Shown here piece by piece: positions 27,865-35,419 of a DNA stretch of 64,000 bases (the first letter of the stretch is position 1; each line of letters starts with the position of its first letter). Below the pieces are notes generated by a model. It was not told the origin of the DNA and searched no databases. It saw only the letters and a program-made list of their open reading frames with translations. Position numbers and translations under genes: made by a program. Origin of the DNA: Bifidobacterium sp. ESL0800 (GTDB lineage: Bacteria > Actinomycetota > Actinomycetes > Actinomycetales > Bifidobacteriaceae). The stretch covers positions 2,108,001-2,172,000 of the forward strand of contig NZ_CP113913.1 of assembly GCF_029395355.1 (NCBI RefSeq), given 5' to 3'.

Positions 27865-29238
27865 ATGGCGTCCTGTGTAATAGAACATATGTTCGAAAAT
27901 CCTGTAGTGGCAATCGTGATGGTCATCCTCGCAGCGGCGCTGGGGTTGGTGGCCGGTTTCGTGCTGGGCAAATCGAAGGGGCAGGAAGCCGCGCGAACCG
28001 TCAAAAACACCGATGCCGAAGAGGCGCAGGCGCAAAACGAAGAGCTTCGCCATCAGGTCGGCGAGCTCACCACGCAAGCCGCACAATATCGCGCTCAGTG
28101 CGACGGGTTGAACCAGCAGCTGGCGTTCGTCAAATCCCAGTTGGCACAAGCCCAGCAGGCCGAGCAGCTTCGTGTGCAGCGCCAGCAGGAGCAGGAGCGT
28201 GAGGCGGCCGAGCGCAAGCGGCAGGAGCAGGCCAAGGCGATGGCCGAGCAGAGCAAGGTGCTTTCCGCGCTCGCGCCTGTGCAGAAGAATCTTGACGCCT
28301 TGCAGCAGAAGGTCACCCAGATCGAGGAAGGTCGCAAGCATGAGATGGGTGCTTTGGGCCAGCAGCTCAAGGGGTTGAACGACCAGCAGACCCGTTTGGA
28401 CAAGGAGACCAGTTCGCTTTCCGCGGCGTTGCGTAATAATAAGGTACGCGGCGCGTGGGGCGAGGCGCAGCTGCGCAACATCGTGGAGTCCGCAGGGCTC
28501 TTGGAGCATGTCGATTTTGATACGCAGGTGGTCGTCACCGATCCCGAAGGCCGTGTGCAGCGGCCGGATATGGTGGTGTATCTTCCCGGCGGCAAGACGA
28601 TTCCCATCGATGCCAAGGCACCGTATTCCGATTACCAGCGTGCCTGCGAGATTCCCGACACCGCTTCCGACGACGAGCTCAAGCGCCGCGACGAATTGCT
28701 GGCCGCCCATGCCAAGGCGTTGCGTGAGCACGTCAAGACCTTGGGAGACAAGGCCTATTGGAACGCTTTCGACACCACTCCCGATTTCGTGATTGCCTTC
28801 ATCCCCAACGATGCCTTGCTTGAGGCGGCGTTGAAGGTCGACCCGACACTGATGGACGATGCCTTCGCGCGTAAGGTCGCACTGACCTCGCCGGTCACGT
28901 TGTGGGCCGTTTTGAAGTCGGTCGCCTTCGCTTGGCAGCAGCAGAGCCTGACCGATGACGCCAAGATGCTCTTTGATCTTTCGCGTGAGTTGTATGAGCG
29001 GTTCGCGGTTCTTGGCGACAAAGCCAACAAGCTCGGCCATTCGATCACCCGCACGGTTTCGGCATACAATGCCTTCGCCTCGTCGTTGGAATCGCGGGTG
29101 TTGGTCACTGCGCGTAAAATGCAGAAGATTGATTCGAGCAAGGTCATCGACCCGGTCGATATGGTCGATTCCGAGAAGACCGACGTCCGCGAGCTGACCG
29201 CGCCCGAGCTGAATCTGGAGTCGGAGGAGCAACAATGA
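27865..29238 (+). CDS. rmuC: DNA recombination protein RmuC
   Basis: The 457-residue protein has one N-terminal membrane helix (about 10-32). A long Gln/Glu/Ala-rich coiled coil follows (about 45-185). The conserved RmuC domain comes next, with the block VRGAWGEAQLRNIVESAGLLEH, then PDMVVYLPGG and IPIDAKAPYSDY (PD-(D/E)xK-like nuclease fold). RmuC limits inversions at short inverted repeats in E. coli; its biochemical activity is not settled. The ATG at 27865 or the in-frame ATG at 27889 could be the start, and neither has a clear ribosome-binding site. Its stop overlaps the next gene. Confidence 0.93.
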   Translation: MASCVIEHMFENPVVAIVMVILAAALGLVAGFVLGKSKGQEAARTVKNTDAEEAQAQNEELRHQVGELTTQAAQYRAQCDGLNQQLAFVKSQLAQAQQAEQLRVQRQQEQEREAAERKRQEQAKAMAEQSKVLSALAPVQKNLDALQQKVTQIEEGRKHEMGALGQQLKGLNDQQTRLDKETSSLSAALRNNKVRGAWGEAQLRNIVESAGLLEHVDFDTQVVVTDPEGRVQRPDMVVYLPGGKTIPIDAKAPYSDYQRACEIPDTASDDELKRRDELLAAHAKALREHVKTLGDKAYWNAFDTTPDFVIAFIPNDALLEAALKVDPTLMDDAFARKVALTSPVTLWAVLKSVAFAWQQQSLTDDAKMLFDLSRELYERFAVLGDKANKLGHSITRTVSAYNAFASSLESRVLVTARKMQKIDSSKVIDPVDMVDSEKTDVRELTAPELNLESEEQQ

Positions 29239-29885
29239 GTGCCGAGCAAGCCGAGGCCAAAGCTGAAAGCAAGGGCGGAGATGAAGCACAAGGCAAGGGC
29301 GAGTTGCAGTCGCTTTTGCAAGTAGCGGTCGAGAAGAAGCCGTTCAGCGAGCTGTTCGATGTAAGCCTTGACCATCGTGGTGCCGAGCTGATTGGCGACA
29401 CCTTGCTCAATACGCTCGAGAACCGTGGTTTTGCGCTTGACGATTTCGATGCGGTCGGTGCGTTGACCGCTGCCGCTGTGCCGATGGTGACCGCCGTGAT
29501 GCATGCGGCTCATGCCCGTGGGCGCGAACTCAGTGGTTTCGTCATGGATTTCGTCTATCCGTCAATTAAGGGGCCGTCAATCTTAGGCAAACGTGTGGTA
29601 TTGCTGGACTCCTGGCTCTCTGAAAAATCGTATGTACAGACCTCTTCGCTGGTCACCTTGCGCAACGGCAATGAGCTGAGTCTTGATTTCAGCGTCGTGG
29701 AGCATGAGGGCGCACAAGTGGCCGCCATCGCCTCATTAATCGGTGGCGTCAGCGGCGATGCCGCTGCAAGCAGTATCAAAGTCATCAACCCCATTTCCGG
29801 TGAGGAACGCAATCTGCCGTTTGTCATAGCTTTCGATGAAGACGAGTTGCGTGGTGACGCAACTGCAGCGCCGAAAGCCCGCTGA
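29235..29885 (+). CDS. Degenerate phosphoribosyltransferase-like protein
   Basis: This 216-residue protein is translationally coupled to rmuC (ATGA overlap). The order of segments resembles orotate phosphoribosyltransferase. There is a helix with ELIGDTLLNTLE, then DAVGALTAAAVPMVTAVMHAA where the D-VG-l-tgA-p block of PyrE stands, then a GFVMD segment, then GKRVVLLDSWLSE at the position of the PRPP loop. The acidic pair and the T-T-G of a working PRPP loop (DDvlTtG) are replaced by DSWLSEK, so catalysis is doubtful. The first 25 residues are Glu/Lys/Ala-rich. It may be a ligand-binding or structural relative; the function is unknown. Confidence 0.55.
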   Translation: MSAEQAEAKAESKGGDEAQGKGELQSLLQVAVEKKPFSELFDVSLDHRGAELIGDTLLNTLENRGFALDDFDAVGALTAAAVPMVTAVMHAAHARGRELSGFVMDFVYPSIKGPSILGKRVVLLDSWLSEKSYVQTSSLVTLRNGNELSLDFSVVEHEGAQVAAIASLIGGVSGDAAASSIKVINPISGEERNLPFVIAFDEDELRGDATAAPKAR

Positions 29886-29887
29886 AT

Positions 29888-30091
29888 ATGTGCAGACCGA
29901 ATCTCAATACGGTGGTTCGCTTAGGGGACAGCGGCCTACCTCATTCCGATGATGTTGAATGTCTCGAATTCCCTGGGAATGTGGATTTGAAACATGTGCA
30001 TTTTAGAGAGATCAAGTATTTGAAATCAATTGGTAACGCATTTCTGATTGGCGCTGGCGTTGCTGCGCCAATCGAAGGGAGTATTGACTGA
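29888..30091 (+). CDS. Possible small protein or non-coding spacer, unresolved
   Basis: An open frame of 67 codons starts 2 nt after the preceding stop and ends 2 nt before the next ATG. I recognise no family, and there is no good ribosome-binding site at the ATG. The region is A+T-richer than its neighbours. Its 3' end contains a perfect 8-bp stem, ATTGGCGC with GCGCCAAT, which may matter more than the peptide. It is listed with low confidence because it fills the gap so exactly. Confidence 0.2.
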   Translation: MCRPNLNTVVRLGDSGLPHSDDVECLEFPGNVDLKHVHFREIKYLKSIGNAFLIGAGVAAPIEGSID

Positions 30092-30093
30092 TT

Positions 30094-30885
30094 ATGCGTG
30101 AGCCCAATCCTGTAACTGTGGCGGCCCGGGCTTCCGGTGAACCGGTTTTCCGTGAGATCGGCGTCGGTCCATGGGCCGAAACCCACCCGAATGAACCTCG
30201 CCCCGACGATCCGCGGTCTCCCAATTTTGACGCGCGCTACGATTCGGAGCTGCTCGACAACGGCGACCGCCGCAATGTGCTCGACCGGTTCCGCTACTGG
30301 TCGGTCGAAGCCATCAAGGCCGACCTCGACGAACAGGGGCGGCATGGTTTCGATGTGGCCGTCGAAAACTGGACGCACGATTTCAACATTGGCTCCATGG
30401 TGCGTACGGCCAACGCCTTCGCCGCCCGCAAGGTCCATATTGTTGGCCCCCACAAGTGGAACCGCAAAGGCGCGCTGATGACCGAGCTCTACCAGCACGT
30501 CGACCACCATCCTTCGATCGAGGAGCTGGTGGCGAGCTGGAAGCAGGAAATCGCCGAGGAGATCGAGCGGGCCGAGGCTGACGAGGCCAAGGCCGAATTC
30601 CGCGTGGACAAGGCCCGCTACCACCGCATCGCCGAGGAAGCCAAAGCCTCCCGCATCATCGCGCTCGACATCATTCCCGGCGCCGTGCCCATCGAAACCT
30701 ACCGTTTCCCGAACCGCTGCCTGATGCTCTTCGGTGCCGAAGGCCCCGGCCTTTCGCAGCGTGCACTCGAACTCGCCGATGACGTGGTCTACATCTCTCA
30801 ATTCGGTTCGGTGCGCTCGATCAACGCCGGTGCGGCCGCTGCGGTCTCGATGCACTGCTGGATTTCCCAGCATCTCACCCGATGA
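30094..30885 (+). CDS. TrmH-family (SpoU) RNA 2'-O-methyltransferase
   Basis: This 263-residue SPOUT enzyme would use S-adenosylmethionine to methylate a ribose in tRNA or rRNA. Motif 1 is NIGSMVRTANAF with the catalytic Arg, motif 2 is LMLFGAEGPGLS, and motif 3 is SVRSINAGAAAAVSMH, which forms the trefoil knot. About 80 N-terminal residues rich in Asp/Arg/Pro precede the fold, and a charged helix (about 150-190) is inserted between motifs 1 and 2. The target nucleotide is not predictable from sequence. The ATG at 30094 is weakly supported upstream. Confidence 0.85.
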   Translation: MREPNPVTVAARASGEPVFREIGVGPWAETHPNEPRPDDPRSPNFDARYDSELLDNGDRRNVLDRFRYWSVEAIKADLDEQGRHGFDVAVENWTHDFNIGSMVRTANAFAARKVHIVGPHKWNRKGALMTELYQHVDHHPSIEELVASWKQEIAEEIERAEADEAKAEFRVDKARYHRIAEEAKASRIIALDIIPGAVPIETYRFPNRCLMLFGAEGPGLSQRALELADDVVYISQFGSVRSINAGAAAAVSMHCWISQHLTR

Positions 30886-31039
30886 GGCTTGGCGAATCTG
30901 GGTGAGACCAAATACATCCAGATAAAAAGTATCTCATCGTTCTTGTGTGTTTTGTCCCTTTTGTCTAACAAGAGGTAGGATTAGTATATTGGTTTCCGGC
31001 AGCGTTGTCGGCCTTCGCCAAAGAGACAAGAGAAGAACG

Positions 31040-32239
31040 ATGAAATTCTGCAATCATTGTGGTGCGAAAATGGAAGATGGTGTCGCGTTCTGTCCTCAGT
31101 GTGGTGCCCAGTCAGACCCATCGCTGTCGTCGGCTGCGTCTGGTTTGCCCCAATCTTTCGCTTCCCGTTCGTCGGTGACGTCTCCGAATTCGCCGAACGC
31201 AGTATCCTCTCGGGCCTCGTACGTGGCTGGCAATACTGGTGTCCCTGCTCCTTCTGCACCGCCTCAGTCAACTTATGCCGCACCTTCTTCAGTTGCACCG
31301 GCACCTTATAATCCTGCCGCTGTTGCCGGTGCTTCGCCTGGGATGCAGAAACCCCCGAAAAGTTCCCATTCCAAACGCTACATCATCATCGCGGCGGTAG
31401 TGGCAATTGTGGTGGTCGCGCTTGTACTGGCATCGTTCCTGTTCATCCGCAGACGTTCGAGTTCGCATGGAGCCAAACAAGCCGTTTCGACTTCGCAAGG
31501 TGCGCCCCAACCCACCAAGCCTCTGTCGCAAAAAGAGTATCCGGCAGGTGAGTGGACGCTTCGTGCCAAGCTCAAAGGTTCCAGCTGGAAGGCGTTGACC
31601 GTCAAGGTCGATGAAAGTGGCGGTATCACGCTCCTTGCTTCCGGAGTGAAAGTACTGTCCGGCGAGCTGAGCAAGAGCGCGAGCAGGGGCAATGAGACCG
31701 AATACAAGGTTGACCATGTCAAGACGCTCCGTCCGACATTTTATTTCCTTGGAAGTCCTTTCGACTATTTGAACGATCAAGAGCTGGCTTCGTCGAACAT
31801 GCTTATCGATGTTCCTCAAAAGGGAATCAATGGTGATTGGTACTTCGCCATCCTGAAAAGAGGATATCTGTGGTGTGAATACGACATCAAGGTGGAAGAC
31901 GGCAACAAGGTCAACTTGGGCTGGAGCATCACCGATGAAAACGACTACGACAGTGATTCAGAAGACGATTACGACTACGAAGACAGCGATGATGAAGAGT
32001 CTGCCTACGAGAGTGTCTATAACGAAACGTCGAACGAGAAATATTCTATCGAGGAAGTCGACGATCAACCGTCATCTAAATTCCAGAATAATCGTTCCGG
32101 TACGTTGAAATCGGTGAGAAGCGAGACTCCGGGCCAGAAAGCATACGCTATTTCCATGGATGACGGCTGGCTCTTTGCAAACAGGCCGGATGACAAATCC
32201 GATACCCAATACGTTTTCGAAATTCCAAGCAACCATTGA
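31040..32239 (+). CDS. Zinc-ribbon membrane protein, type A copy 1
   Basis: This 399-residue protein starts with a zinc ribbon (Cys4, Cys7, Cys18, Cys21 in MKFCNHCGAK and FCPQCGA). A Ser/Pro/Ala-rich linker of about 85 residues follows, then one membrane helix (114-136) and a 260-residue extracytoplasmic domain. That domain begins around YPAGEWTLRAKLKGSSWK, carries an Asp/Glu/Tyr-rich stretch (about 310-335) and ends FEIPSNH. The topology suggests a cytosolic ribbon coupled to an outside domain. The function is unknown. ATG 31040 is chosen because AAGAGA precedes it and it aligns with its three paralogues. Its closest relative in the window is the gene at 36760. Confidence 0.75.
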   Translation: MKFCNHCGAKMEDGVAFCPQCGAQSDPSLSSAASGLPQSFASRSSVTSPNSPNAVSSRASYVAGNTGVPAPSAPPQSTYAAPSSVAPAPYNPAAVAGASPGMQKPPKSSHSKRYIIIAAVVAIVVVALVLASFLFIRRRSSSHGAKQAVSTSQGAPQPTKPLSQKEYPAGEWTLRAKLKGSSWKALTVKVDESGGITLLASGVKVLSGELSKSASRGNETEYKVDHVKTLRPTFYFLGSPFDYLNDQELASSNMLIDVPQKGINGDWYFAILKRGYLWCEYDIKVEDGNKVNLGWSITDENDYDSDSEDDYDYEDSDDEESAYESVYNETSNEKYSIEEVDDQPSSKFQNNRSGTLKSVRSETPGQKAYAISMDDGWLFANRPDDKSDTQYVFEIPSNH

Positions 32240-32352
32240 CCCTTAAGCCGAGTTTGTAATGCGAATGCCACGACGGCGAACGGCCAGTTGATGATGCTTC
32301 CAATCAATAAACAGCCAAACGAACAATCAAGCACAGCAAAAGAGGCAAGGCC

Positions 32353-33372
32353 ATGAAATTCTGTGAGAACTGTGGTGCGCGGGTGGATGATGTTGCGCAG
32401 TTTTGTGCCCAATGCGGCACGCCGGTAGCTCAGGCGACGCAGCCTATGCCACCTATGCCACCCATGCCTGCATCGGCTACTTCCCAAGGTGACTTTCTGG
32501 CGCAAAGCGATCAGGGTACGGCTGCTCAGGGGCTGACAAACCGGACGAGTCAGATTCCTGCATCGGCATGGCAGATACCGCAAGCTGAGGGTCCGGGTTC
32601 GCCGGTCAATACGCCTGCGCCGGGGCAGCCCGCTAGGGCGTCAGACGGCCATAAGCGTCGGAACATCATCATTGTGGTGGCGGCTGTGGTGGCCGTGGTT
32701 GCCATAGCCCTTGCTGCGTTCTTCCTCACCAAGCCGAGTTCCAAGGGCGTGACGCCGGAAAGCAATGCTCCTGCGACTGCTTCCGGTTATCCTGTGGACA
32801 AATGGTCACTTCACATGAAAGCGGACGGTCTGGATACTTCGGTCATTTCCGTCACCGTCGACAAGACCGGCAAAGCATCATTGCGTACGCCTGGTGGAGG
32901 TGATTTCATTGGTGTCATCGACGGAAAGTTGGGCAAGCCTCGTGTGGCAGGCAACAGCGTCACTTATCGTATTACGAAATTAAATGTTCCTCAAGATAAG
33001 CAAGTCGTTGGCAACTCGGGTACCTCCTTCTCGAACGACGATAAAAAGGAAATTCAGGCTTCGACCATTTCTCTGACCATGCCTCGTCAAGGGGTGGTGG
33101 GCAATTGGCGTATCAGCGTCAAAGTGGTCGGAGACAAATCAAGCAAAGCCGATGAATACACGATGAAAGTGGGCGCGGATCATACGCTCACTTTTGGCTG
33201 GGACGATGGTACCGGCATCCATGCCAGCGGCATTCGCAGCGGCGTATGGTCGAAAGTCAAGTCAAAGAGCAAGGACACGCAGCGCTTTACCGTGACGATG
33301 GAGTCTGGGGGGTTGACGGACGATCATCACCCTGATGAGGCCGAATTCTATTTCGAGACGCCCAACTACTGA
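32353..33372 (+). CDS. Zinc-ribbon membrane protein, type B copy 1
   Basis: This 339-residue paralogue of the preceding gene has the zinc ribbon MKFCENCGAR...FCAQCG (Cys4, 7, 18, 21) and a Pro/Met/Gln-rich linker with PMPPMPPMP. The membrane helix is at about 104-125. The outside domain starts at YPVDKWSLHMKADG, has the block IDGKLGKP and ends FYFETPNY. It lacks the long acidic tract of the type A protein. It is 113 nt downstream of type A and probably co-transcribed. The gene at 38066 is its duplicate. Confidence 0.75.
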   Translation: MKFCENCGARVDDVAQFCAQCGTPVAQATQPMPPMPPMPASATSQGDFLAQSDQGTAAQGLTNRTSQIPASAWQIPQAEGPGSPVNTPAPGQPARASDGHKRRNIIIVVAAVVAVVAIALAAFFLTKPSSKGVTPESNAPATASGYPVDKWSLHMKADGLDTSVISVTVDKTGKASLRTPGGGDFIGVIDGKLGKPRVAGNSVTYRITKLNVPQDKQVVGNSGTSFSNDDKKEIQASTISLTMPRQGVVGNWRISVKVVGDKSSKADEYTMKVGADHTLTFGWDDGTGIHASGIRSGVWSKVKSKSKDTQRFTVTMESGGLTDDHHPDEAEFYFETPNY

Positions 33373-33690
33373 TTTGCCAACGCTCCGACCCGCTATCGAC
33401 TATGGACGAACCGTTGCGGCCCGAGACGCTGTTGTGCCCTTAATGGGTGTTGCAAGGCTCGTTTCTCCGACTGATTTTGTCTGTTTGTTTGTCTGATACG
33501 GCGCACGAACAGACCGTATAGCCTTTAAAAGTGGATAGCCAACGAACCTCTTTTCGTTTCTGTGCATAAATCTGTGGACGATTTAGCCTCTCAACCCTTG
33601 ACACGCCTCAAATGTGGATAACCCCTACCATTCGACCACAGTACCCGTTTTGGCTTGTGTTACGGTAGGCAAAGCGCGTGTAATTGATGT
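33373..33690. other. Gene-free stretch with DnaA-box-like nonamers
   Basis: This 318-nt gap has no gene. Four same-direction nonamers resemble the DnaA box in its TGTGGATAA orientation: AGTGGATAG (33530), TGTGCATAA (33561), TGTGGACGA (33573) and the perfect TGTGGATAA (33613). Nothing else of an origin is present. Confidence 0.45.
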
Positions 33691-33957
33691 ATGAACGGAA
33701 CATACGAGAATCCTGTGATAGACCCGAGAATTCACCAACGTCATCCTGACATAACAGATGACGATGTGAGACATGCGTGGCGTTTTCGGTTCTTATCTGG
33801 CCCCAGAAGAAAGCAGACGAGGCAATGGGCTTCGATAGGTTTTGACAGCAAGGGTAGATTATTGGAAATGGTGTCGACGGATAAAAGTGGTGAGTTGCTT
33901 ATTTTCCATGCCATGACCCCGCCTTCGAAGCGTACAATGATAGAAGTAGGAGCTTAA
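33691..33957 (+). CDS. Putative BrnT-like toxin of a toxin-antitoxin pair
   Basis: The 88-residue basic protein has the layout of small RelE-fold toxins of the BrnT type: an N-terminal RHPDITDDDVRHAW segment, then a beta-rich core RQWASIGFDSKGRLLEMVS and LLIFHAM. The resemblance is by pattern only. It is followed after 30 nt by a small acidic protein gene, the arrangement expected of a toxin-antitoxin module with the toxin first. The ATG at 33691 has no clear ribosome-binding site, whereas the downstream gene has a strong one, which would favour antitoxin excess. The base composition is lower in G+C than its neighbours. Confidence 0.5.
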   Translation: MNGTYENPVIDPRIHQRHPDITDDDVRHAWRFRFLSGPRRKQTRQWASIGFDSKGRLLEMVSTDKSGELLIFHAMTPPSKRTMIEVGA

Positions 33958-33987
33958 GATTTTAAGGATTATTAAAAGGAGGTATTA

Positions 33988-34227
33988 ATGGACAGCGAAG
34001 AAATCGAGAAGAAATTTGGCTATACGCCTGAACAGTTAGATGAGATGGCCGCTGAGTATGAAAGCGGAGAATGGGAGGGGCCGCTTGATTATGTAGTGCA
34101 GTTGCGGCCCATTACTCCTGAAATGCGTAAGAAGATTGACGAAATTTGGGCTGGATATGAGCGTGAGGATGCTGAGAAATCCACAAAAGCGAACACTGGC
34201 CGTAAATTAGCTGCGGCGTATCGCTGA
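33988..34227 (+). CDS. Putative antitoxin partner, small acidic protein
   Basis: This 79-residue protein is acidic in its first half (SEEIEKKFGYTPEQLDEMAAEYESGEWEG). The second half is helical and basic at the end (PITPEMRKKIDEIWAGYERED). AAAAGGAGG lies 7 nt before the ATG. I recognise no defined family. The role as antitoxin rests on size, charge and position behind the toxin-like gene. A DNA-binding fold is not obvious. Lower G+C than the flanking zinc-ribbon genes suggests the pair arrived separately. Confidence 0.45.
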   Translation: MDSEEIEKKFGYTPEQLDEMAAEYESGEWEGPLDYVVQLRPITPEMRKKIDEIWAGYEREDAEKSTKANTGRKLAAAYR

Positions 34228-34270
34228 GATACTTATAAATGAAGAGAAGTCGAATAATAGCCTGGGTTTA

Positions 34271-34310
34271 CCCTGAATTGTCCCTGAACATACCCTGAAT
34301 CATCCCCGAG
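34271..34310 (+). promoter_or_regulatory. Four heptamers with exact 11-bp period
   Basis: CCCTGAA at 34271, 34282 and 34293 and CCCCGAG at 34304 repeat with a period of one helical turn. They end 24 nt before a weak -10 candidate (CATGAT, 34334-34339) and 41 nt before the ABC ATPase start. Such arrays are typical activator sites. Confidence 0.6.
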
Positions 34311-34351
34311 GTCGATGCTGACCGCACCGCGTACATGATACCTTTGAAATC

Positions 34352-35419
34352 ATGATAGAGATAACCAATCTGAGCAAACGATTCGGTTCCAAAACCGCGC
34401 TCGACGGCGTGAGCTTCACCGCCCCGGACGGCAAGGTGACCGGGTTCCTCGGCCCGAACGGAGCCGGCAAATCAACGACGATGCGCGCGGCGCTGGGGCT
34501 GATTTCATCCGATTCCGGGAAAGTGTTGATCGATGGCGGCGACTTCCGCAAGTCTCGTGCTCCGATGACAAGCGTCGGTGCCGTGCTCGACGCCAAATCC
34601 GCCCATAAGAACCGTTCTGCATACAATCATCTGCTTTCATTGGCGCTTACCAACGGCATCTCCAAGCGCCGCGTCAACGAGGTCATCGATATGACCGGCT
34701 TGGAAAGCGTCAAGAAGCGCAAGGCCGGCGGCTTCTCGCTGGGTATGAGCCAGAGGCTTTCCATCGCGGCGGCGCTGCTGGGCGACCCGCACAACCTCGT
34801 GCTCGACGAGCCGGTCAACGGCCTCGATCCCGAAGGCGTGAAATGGGTGCGTGAGCTCTGCAAGTTCTACGCGAGTGAGGGCAGGGCGGTGCTCTTAAGT
34901 TCCCACCTGATGAGCGAGGTCGCGCTGACCGCCGACAATCTGGTCATCATCGGGCAAGGCAAGGTGCTGGAGACGACGACGGTCAACGATTTCGTCACCG
35001 AGCACTCCGGCCATTCGATTCGCGTAGTCACCCCGGAACCTCAAAAGTTGCAGGCCATTTTCGCTTCTGCTCCCGAAGTTCAGGTCCGCATCGAGCAACG
35101 TATGACTTCCGACCCGCGCGAAGGCGAGGTCTTCCGCATCAACGGGGCCGACCTTAAGTCCGCCGCGCAGGTGTTCGCCCAAGCGCAATTGATTACCTAC
35201 GAGCTTGTCGAGGAAAAAGTCTCGCTCGAAGATGCCTACATGGCGCTCACCCATTCGCAGGTGCAATACGCCGCCAAGGAGTTGCCTGGCGAGCGGCCGA
35301 TTGAATACGTGCCGCAGGGCACGGCCGGTGCCGGTGCCAGAAATGCCGGAAATGCCGGAAACGCAGGGAATATGCAGATGAACAATATGCAGGTCAACGG
35401 GGGAGAGCAGGCACGATGA
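34352..35419 (+). CDS. ABC transporter ATP-binding protein, ABC-2 exporter type
   Basis: This ATPase of 355 residues has Walker A GPNGAGKS at about 32-39, the signature FSLGMSQRL, Walker B NLVLDEPVNGLDP and the H-loop in LSSHLMSE. It matches exporters of the bacitracin/lantibiotic (CcmA-like) class. The C-terminal 100 residues are variable and end in an Asn/Gly/Met-rich stretch (NAGNAGNAGNMQMNNMQ) of tandem repeats. The ATG at 34352 has no obvious ribosome-binding site and lies close behind a possible -10, so the message may be nearly leaderless. The stop overlaps the permease start (ATGA). Confidence 0.88.
   Translation: MIEITNLSKRFGSKTALDGVSFTAPDGKVTGFLGPNGAGKSTTMRAALGLISSDSGKVLIDGGDFRKSRAPMTSVGAVLDAKSAHKNRSAYNHLLSLALTNGISKRRVNEVIDMTGLESVKKRKAGGFSLGMSQRLSIAAALLGDPHNLVLDEPVNGLDPEGVKWVRELCKFYASEGRAVLLSSHLMSEVALTADNLVIIGQGKVLETTTVNDFVTEHSGHSIRVVTPEPQKLQAIFASAPEVQVRIEQRMTSDPREGEVFRINGADLKSAAQVFAQAQLITYELVEEKVSLEDAYMALTHSQVQYAAKELPGERPIEYVPQGTAGAGARNAGNAGNAGNMQMNNMQVNGGEQAR

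Noticed and set aside
33530..33621. Chromosomal or plasmid replication origin
   Set aside because: Only DnaA-box-like words are present. There is no A+T-rich unwinding region next to them and no dnaA, dnaN or rep gene.
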